Source of the DNA: Diadophis punctatus similis
Taxonomy: Eukaryota > Chordata > Lepidosauria > Squamata > Dipsadidae
Reading direction: 5' to 3'
Assembly (NCBI GenBank): GCA_023053685.1
Contig: JALIGW010000003.1
Coordinates: forward strand, 137,203,126 to 137,267,125
Length of the DNA stretch: 64,000 bases
A model generated the notes under the pieces. It ran no database searches and had not been told where the DNA came from. It saw only the letters and a program-made list of their open reading frames with translations. How positions within the stretch are numbered: position 1 is the first letter of the stretch; every line of letters begins with the position of its first letter. The translations under genes were made by a program, and so were the position numbers. Below, one piece after another: positions 15,201-23,480 of the stretch.

Positions 15201-18200
15201 TCTTCAGCTCCACTCAATAAATGAGCATTCCCATAGAATTCCAAGCAGGTTACAGTGCCTGAAAATCAATGAGAACAGTTCTATTCAAGCCTTTTGGTTT
15301 AAAATGAAGAATGGTTTTATAGCAAAATCATAATTTTTACATCCCTACAAATTTAATGAATGTCTTGGCATGCTTTTAAATTTTATTTATTATCCTGCCT
15401 TTATTATTATTTTTTATAAATAACTCGAGGTAGTGAACATACTTAATATGCCTTCCTCTTATTTTCCCACAACAATCCTGTGAGGTGCGTTGGGCTGAGA
15501 GAGAATGACTGGCCCAAAGTCACCCAACTGGTTTTCATGCCTAAGGCAGGACTAGAACTCATGGTCTCCTGATTTCTAATCTGACACTAGCCCAAACTAA
15601 CTCTCATAGTGGCGCAAAGACAGAAATCTATTGTATCAGTAACAGGGGTCCCTGAAATGACAGTCCTTTACCAGCAGGGGTAAAAAGCAAGTTAGCCACA
15701 AACACTCTGCACAGACACAGTAGTTGTTTCAGACTCTATTCTCCGGCATGGGCAAGGATACCCTTTTGGCCATGTTCATGTGCACTGCTTCCTCAGGAGA
15801 TTGCTCCTTCTCTCAACCCGTAATTCACTATTTTGCTGCATAGGACATGTTCTTGGTAGTGAGAACCTTAACAACTGCCCCTTTTGAACCCATTAGGGTG
15901 ATTCCTAATGGTATTTTTACTTGAAAGTCTAATAAGGAGGTACTTGGTTCCATTTCTCTTTTGAAGAGGCATATTTGTTGTTAAACTTCTCAGTTCTTGG
16001 CATCAAGGAAGACATTATTTTTTAATCTCCGAATAGGAAACAAATATTTGTTAATGTAACCAAATACTGGATTATACTCTTTTCTTAATAAAAAAAATTA
16101 ATATACAAATGGAGCCTTTGCCCCTTCTAATTTCCCCGTTCATTAACATAGTAGTTCTGTCTGCCAATGAAATTAATAGGAACTGCATAACAACATTAGA
16201 CAAATGACATAAATTAAAAGCGAGATAATTTACATTTTTATAATAATGTGATTATGCAAATTACACAGCTCCACAGGTTATATACTCTTCAATTTCACAC
16301 AGACACTTCTCTAAATGCGTTTTCACCATACTGCAATCCTGCTGAGAACTATATGCTTTGCTCATCCAATTTAAAACGAGAAGCATGAACTCCTTACCAT
16401 TGTGGTGTACCAATGCTCCATGTTCTACCTTCTTTTTCATGTCATAGATTTGTATAGTTTCATCCTTGCTCCCAGTGACTACATATCTTTCATTCACAGC
16501 TATTGCTGATAGCGAAGCACTGTGTGCATGATGAGTAAAATCGGGAGCAACTGCCCAGTTCTAAAAATAAAAAATATCAAGAATAAAATTTGTTTAAAAA
16601 TCAGTCAAATCAGCTACTGTGGTTTTCCTATAACATTCCAGTACTGTTTTTAAAAAACGAAGTAAAAACTTGTTTGAAAAGCACTTATCTTCACAGATCC
16701 TCATCTAGCATACGTAGCATCACATCTTCCAAATGCTCATCAAACTTTTGATGAATGATATAGCCTGATTCAAATCCTTGAATGGAAACATTCAGTACTA
16801 AGCTTTAAGTTTCTTCTTCAAAATAAAGGATAACAGATTATCTTAGTGTAAATTAGTAGAATTGTTAAAATAGAAATTATATCTTTAGAAAATGCTTTGA
16901 AGTAGATAATTATTAGAGCAGATTATCCTGCTATGTGATTAAAAACTATCTACTTTACAGAGACACATTTTTCAGTTTGAAAGTAAAAACAGACCTCATG
17001 AACCAAACCATGATACTTTCAGTCTTTTCCCATTGATCAGAAACCAATTCCATCTACTTCAGTTAGCAGCAGCTATTATTGTCAATTACTGCCATTACAG
17101 CTAGTGGGCTTAGATATCTATTTCATGGCCTCTGGGCTTTAGAATATTCAACTAATTTCAGTTAAAATGGTATTGTAGGAAGTTAGCACCCATCCCTCTC
17201 CTAGAAGAATGAAATATTCTAGGAAATATTAAAAAGGCAGAATATTATATTTCCCTGGATGAGAAATGGAGAAACATGTTTTTAGGCAGGAAGCACACTT
17301 ACTCTTAATAGCCCCCACCCTCAATTTGTTGTTGTTAGTTGCGAAGTCGTGCCCGACCCATCGCGACCCCATGGACAACGTTCCTCCAGGCCTTCCTGTT
17401 CTCTACCATCCTCTGGAGTCCATTTAAGCTCACGCCTACTGCTTCTGTGACTCCATCCAGCCACCTCATTCTGTCATCCCATTCTTCTTTTGCCCTCAAT
17501 CTTTCCCAGCATTAAGCTCTTCTCCAGTGAGTCCTTCCTTCTCATTAGTATTTGAGTTTCATCTTCAGGATCTAGCCTTCTAAAGAGCAGCCAGGGTTGA
17601 TCTCCTCTAGGACTGACCGGTTTGATCGCCTTGCAGTCCAAGGGACTCGAAGGAGTCAGCACCATAGTTCAAAGGCCTCAATTCTTTGGCGCTCAGCCTT
17701 CTTTATGGTCCAACTTTCACAGCCATACATTGCAACTGGGAAAACCATAGCCTTGACTATACGCTTTTGTTGGCAGGGTGATGTCTCTGCTTTTTAGTAT
17801 GCTGTCTAGATTTGCCATAGCTTTCCTCCCCAGGAGCGTTTTTTAAATTCTTGGCTGTAGTCCCCATCTGCAGTGATCTTGGAGCCCAGGAAAATAAAAT
17901 CTGTCACTACCTCCATTTCTTCCCCATCTATTTGCCAGGAATTGAGAGGGCCAGATGCCATGATCTTAGTTTTCTTAATGTTGAGTTTCAGACCAACTTT
18001 TGTACTCTCCTTCTTCACCCGCATCAAGAGGCTCTTTAGTTCCTCTTCACTTTCTGCAACTAGAGTGGTATCATCTGCATATCTGAGGTTGTTGATATTT
18101 CTCCTGGCAATCTTAATTCCAACTTTTGATTCATCTAGCCCCACCTTTCTCATGATGTGCTCTGCATATAAGTTAAACAGACAGGGCGACAGTATACTGC

Positions 18201-21200
18201 TTTCCCAATTTTGAACCAATCAGTGGTTCCGTGTCCAGTTCTTACTGTTGCTTCTTGACCCGCATGTAGGTTTCTCAAGAGACAAATAAGATGGTCTGGT
18301 ACTCCCATCTCTTTAAGAACTTGCCACAATTTATTGTGATCCACACAATAAAAGGCTTTAGCATAGTCAATGAAGCAGAAGTAGATGTTTTTCTGAAACT
18401 CCCTAGCTTTCTCCATGATCCAGCGCATGTTGGCAATTTGATCTCTAGTTCCTCTGCCTCTTTGAAATCCTGCTTGTACTTCTGGTAGTTCTCGATCCAC
18501 ATACTGCTGGAGCCTAGCTTGTAGGAGTTTAAGCATAACTTTACTAGCATGTGAAATGAGTGCAATGGTGCAATAGTTTGAACATTCTTTGGCATTGTCT
18601 TTCCTTGGAATTGGAATGTAAACTGACCTTTTCCAATCCTGTGGCCACTGTTGAGTTTTCCAAATTTGCTGGCAAATTGAGTGTAGCACTTTTACTGCAT
18701 CTTCTTTTAAATTTTGAATAGCTCAGCTGAGATACTATCACCTCCACTAGCTTTGTTGTTGCTCAGATTTCCTAAGGCCCATTTGACTTCACATTCTAGG
18801 ATGTCTGGCTCAAGGTCATCGACCACCCCATTGTGGTTATCAGGGACCACCCTCCTCAATAGTCCATCGCAGATGTCAGCACTTAAGAGATAGAGAGGTC
18901 TATTCATAAGCAAATGCCCTCACCCAAGATCCAACAAAGGTAGGATTAGCCCTCAGCCATAAGAATTGCCTAAAACCCTCTTCATTACATCATTACCCAG
19001 CAAGATGCAACCTGGCCCCATGGGAGTCTGACAACCAATCAGAATATATTTCTTACACAGGAACAGGAAGCTCCAAGGTGGGGCCCAAGAGAGGGTATAA
19101 ACCTATCTCCCTCTCACCCATGTGCTTTTTTTTGCCAGGACCTCAAAACCATGTGGTCCTGTCCACCATTAAACCATCTTTCCAAGCAGTCTCCATGTTT
19201 CCAGTGTCTTTCTTCCCACTTGGAACTGAACCCAGATGGACATTTCTTCCAACAGTATCTATGTAATCTAACTGCATTTCCACAAAATGAAAGCTTATGA
19301 CACATATTTATTTTCCAAAAGAACACTGGATTTTGTTAGCGATTTCTGGATGAAGGGTGTCTCCATAACTAAAGAATGCTATTTTATGTAGACCACTGAA
19401 ATTCTTGTCCCACAAATCTTTTTTTACAAAATTTGTTATTTACTTTTTAAAGGCTCAGTTCTTAATTTCACTTCAGGCAATCAAATTGCACTTTTAAATA
19501 AACAAAAAATGAAGCATACCAACAGCTTTTCTAGACTAACTAGCAAACTTCATATGCATTGATTTCTTTTGTATCCATTACATAAACCGATTCCCCTTCA
19601 GGCTAACTACTCTTGGTTTGTAATGGTGGTAGTGATGGCAAATCAATAGGTTTGTATTTCTTTGATTGATTACTTTCATTCCGTTTTAATGTACCGTATG
19701 TTCCGGCATATAAGACGACTGGGCGTGTAAGACGACCCCCAACTTTCCCAGTTAAAATATAGAGTTTGGGATATACTCGCCGTATAAGACTACCTCTCCT
19801 ACCATCTTTCTTTCTGTCTTCCTTCCTTCCTAACATCTTTCTTTCTTTCTCTGTCTTCCTTCCTTCCTTCCTAACATCTTTCTTTCTTTCTCTCTGTCTG
19901 TCTGTCTGTCTTCCTTCCTAACTTTTCTTTTTCTTTCTTTTTCTTTCTTTCTGTCTTCCTTTCTTCCTTTGTCTTCCTTCCTTCCTTCTTTCTCTTTCTT
20001 CTTTCTTTCTTTCTGTCTTCCTTCCTAACTTCTTCCTTTCTTCTTTCTTTCTATCTGTCTGTCTGTCTGTGGAAGCGAGGTAGGTGGGTGGGTTGCTCCC
20101 CTCCTCTTGGAGGAGGAAGGAGCCTCTGTCGCCGTCTCCCGCGGGGCTCCAGCCACCTGACTGAGTCCCCAACTGTGGCACCAGCAGGGTTAACGCGCAT
20201 GGGAGGGAAGGAGAGCATGCGCTACTGCCACCGCTGCTATCGCCGCTCCGATATTTATTGGGTGGGCGTGTGCGGGAGGGACCGCGGAGCAGAGGTGCCT
20301 GGCGAGCAGGGCGAGAGGCGCGGGGATGCCTGAAGTGGCGGCATCGGCGGCAGGCTCCTGCCCGCATCTCCCGCGGCCACAGCCTTCCCAGCAGGAGACC
20401 GAGACACAGGGCAGCGTCGGGGCTCCGGGGCTCCTTCGGCCACTTGGCTGGAGAAAAGCAGGGATGTGGCTGCAGCTCGGAAGTTTCAGTACCCGGCGTA
20501 TAAGACGACCCCCGACTTTTGAGAAGATTTTCAAGGGGTAAAAAGTCGTCTTATATGCCGGAACATACGGGTAAGCTGCCTTCAGTCTTTCCACTATGTA
20601 AACCTAATAAAGGAGGAGGAATACAGGAAAAGTCCTGCTACATTACAAGTTATGTTAAATTTTGCTTCCTTTAGACACACAAGCATTAAATAACAATACA
20701 ATGGAAGTCTTGCTATTAAGAAATTAGTTCAAGACTATTATACAACTGGGACTTCCGGTTTGGTGATCGGCGCCGATGGCGTTCCTCTTTCAGGGCGCCT
20801 TTCCGACTCCCTGCCGGGCCGCCAGAACAGCTGTCTGGCGGTTCGGAATCTCTCTGCCCCGGACATAGGGGAGAGAGGAGAGCGTGGCAGGTGGGGTAGA
20901 GCCCCCCTAGCGCCCTAGGAGTCATCCAGGGGCGCGAAGGGAAGGCTCCCCAGGTAGCCTGCCCCTAGCTCCGGGAGCCTGGAAATCTCCGCTCTTGCGG
21001 AGCAAGACGCCAAAGCCGCCGCTGCTTCTAGAAGAGGAATTATAAAACTTTTTTTTTGTGCATTTAAAGAGGCAGACAGAGAGAACCAGGAGCTTTGCTG
21101 GGCAAGTATGGACTTTTTTCCCCCTTTTTTTAAACCCTCGGCTAACTTCTATTTGAAGAAACAAAGTAACATTTAACATGCAACAATATGGCGTTTGAAG

Positions 21201-23387
21201 GAGGAGAAGTGAAAGTGATTTCCGTTTTGCTTGTGGTCCTTTTTTCTTATGGAAACTCTTTGTTCTGAAAACTGAAAACTGGCTGTCCTTACATTCTCTG
21301 ATAACTGATAACTTTTTAAAAAAAAAAATAATAAGGATTATTTGCCTTTGAAAGTGGAAAGTATCTTTTTAGAGATCTGGCTTTTTAAGGCGTTTTGAAG
21401 AAGTTGGGAAGAGAAGTGAAGGTGATCTTTGCTTTGTTTGTTTGTGGCTCTTTTTCTCATGGAAAATTATAACTTTGAAGACTGATTTTTTTTTCTCTGT
21501 CTCCTGATTTTGGAAAGTAATAAACTCTCTATCTTTTACATTGGAAAGAATTTTATTTAGAGTTATGGCTTTTTTCTATACTTCTCTGGAAATATAAAAA
21601 TGGTTTCAAGTTTGGAAAGATTGGTTTTTTTTTTCTGGCTTTTCTCTTGTGGAAATTTTGAAAACTGATTTTTATTCTCTGCTCCGTGACTTTGGATTAT
21701 AACAGTAACTGATAATTTTACTAAAATAAATAAATTAAAAAAGACTATTTGTCTTAGAAATTGCAAGATTTTTTTTTTCTTTTTACAGATTTGGCCCTTT
21801 TTTGCACTCCTTTGGAAGTACAATAAAGAAGAAGTGAAAGTGATTTGTGTTTTGTTTGTGGTCTTTGGACTTTAGGAAATTTTTGAACTTGAAAACTGGT
21901 TTTTATTTTTGATTCTTAATTTTGGATTATAACAACTGATAGTGATTTGGCATTTTCAGTGTAATTTTTTGGAACTATAACAATGGCTTCAAAGTATGGA
22001 ATGATTGCCTTGAATAAAAGGCCTATTTACCCCTCTGCTTATACTTCTAAAATGCAACTTGCTACTGAACCGACACCTCCACAAGTTTTGACATCGGAAA
22101 ATTTATTAAATACTTTAAAGATTATGAAACAAGACTTAATTTTGGAATTTAATAAAAAAATTACTGAAATAGAAAAAAAATGCAGGACGCTTTAAAGAAT
22201 ATGGAAAAGCAGTTACGGATGGACATGTTAGAGGTTTGCAAAGGTTTAGCAACAAATGTTGATTTTTTGGAGGACTGTATTGAAACAAATAAACAAGCGT
22301 TGGCAACCTCGGTGGAATATATAAATAAATTTTAAAAGGATATCGCAAATTTTGAAACAGAGGTGTTGATGTCACAGTTTAGAAGAACGCAATTTGCTAT
22401 TAGAGTAAGGGGGTTGAAAGAAGGTTTATATGATGATTTGAAGGGAAGAATGATTGAGGCCTTGGTACAGGTTTCTGGAATTTCTAAAGATGAGTTGGCT
22501 ACACAAATTGAAAAGATATACAGGGTCAACTCGTGGCACGCAAAACAAAAACATTTACCAAGGGACATTGTTATATATTTTACCACAAGAGTCTTACGGA
22601 ACAGAATTATTCAGGCGACATTTAAGAATAATCTTCAGGTGAATGGTCAGGAACTTAGGATTTGGAAAGAAATTCCCTTTAAAATGCTTAAAGCTAGAAA
22701 AGAATTTACTTTTTTGATTGATGAACTTAAAAGATTGAATTTACAATACAAATGGGAAGCACCAACAGGAGTTACGGTGAAATTTTTGGAGAAAAGATAC
22801 CGGCTGAATACGATAAACAAAGCTATCGAATTTTATGTTAATATTTTAAAGGCTGATATATCTAAAATTCCAGAAGAAAGACGTATGAATGTAGAAGAAG
22901 ACAAGGAGGAAAAGTCATCCTTATCGGATCAACATGAAATAATCTCAAAGAATCAAAGCGAATCGCAGAGCCAGAGAGATGTGAAAAAGGAGATGGAGTA
23001 TTGGGATCAGATGGAAGAAGAGCTGATAAATTCAAAATCATCAAGATACAAAAGGAGGCAACCAATAAGATACAAAGAGAAGTAGTGTTGATATGTATTA
23101 GATGGATGGAGATAATATAATTGTATTTTCTTCTTCTCCTTTTTTTTAAATTGTTGTTTCTTCTTTTTTTCTTTCTTTTCTTAAAAGGAAAGAGGAAAAA
23201 ATTTTTTTTTCTTTTTTCCTTTTTTTTAATAATTTTTTAAGAATTGGAAATTTTTAATTTTTAATTAAAACTATTAAGTTATAAATTACTACAATTAGAT
23301 TTTAAAATTTGTTTTAAAGGAAGGATTTTTTTTCTTTTCATTTGTTTTAGGTTTTTGTTTTTCTCTCTCTCTTCTCTAGATTTTTAC

Positions 23388-23480
<93 letters not shown>

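Noticed and set aside
22363..23085. A novel 240-aa host gene
   Set aside because: Domain order and motifs match L1 ORF1p, and it lies between L1 target duplications.
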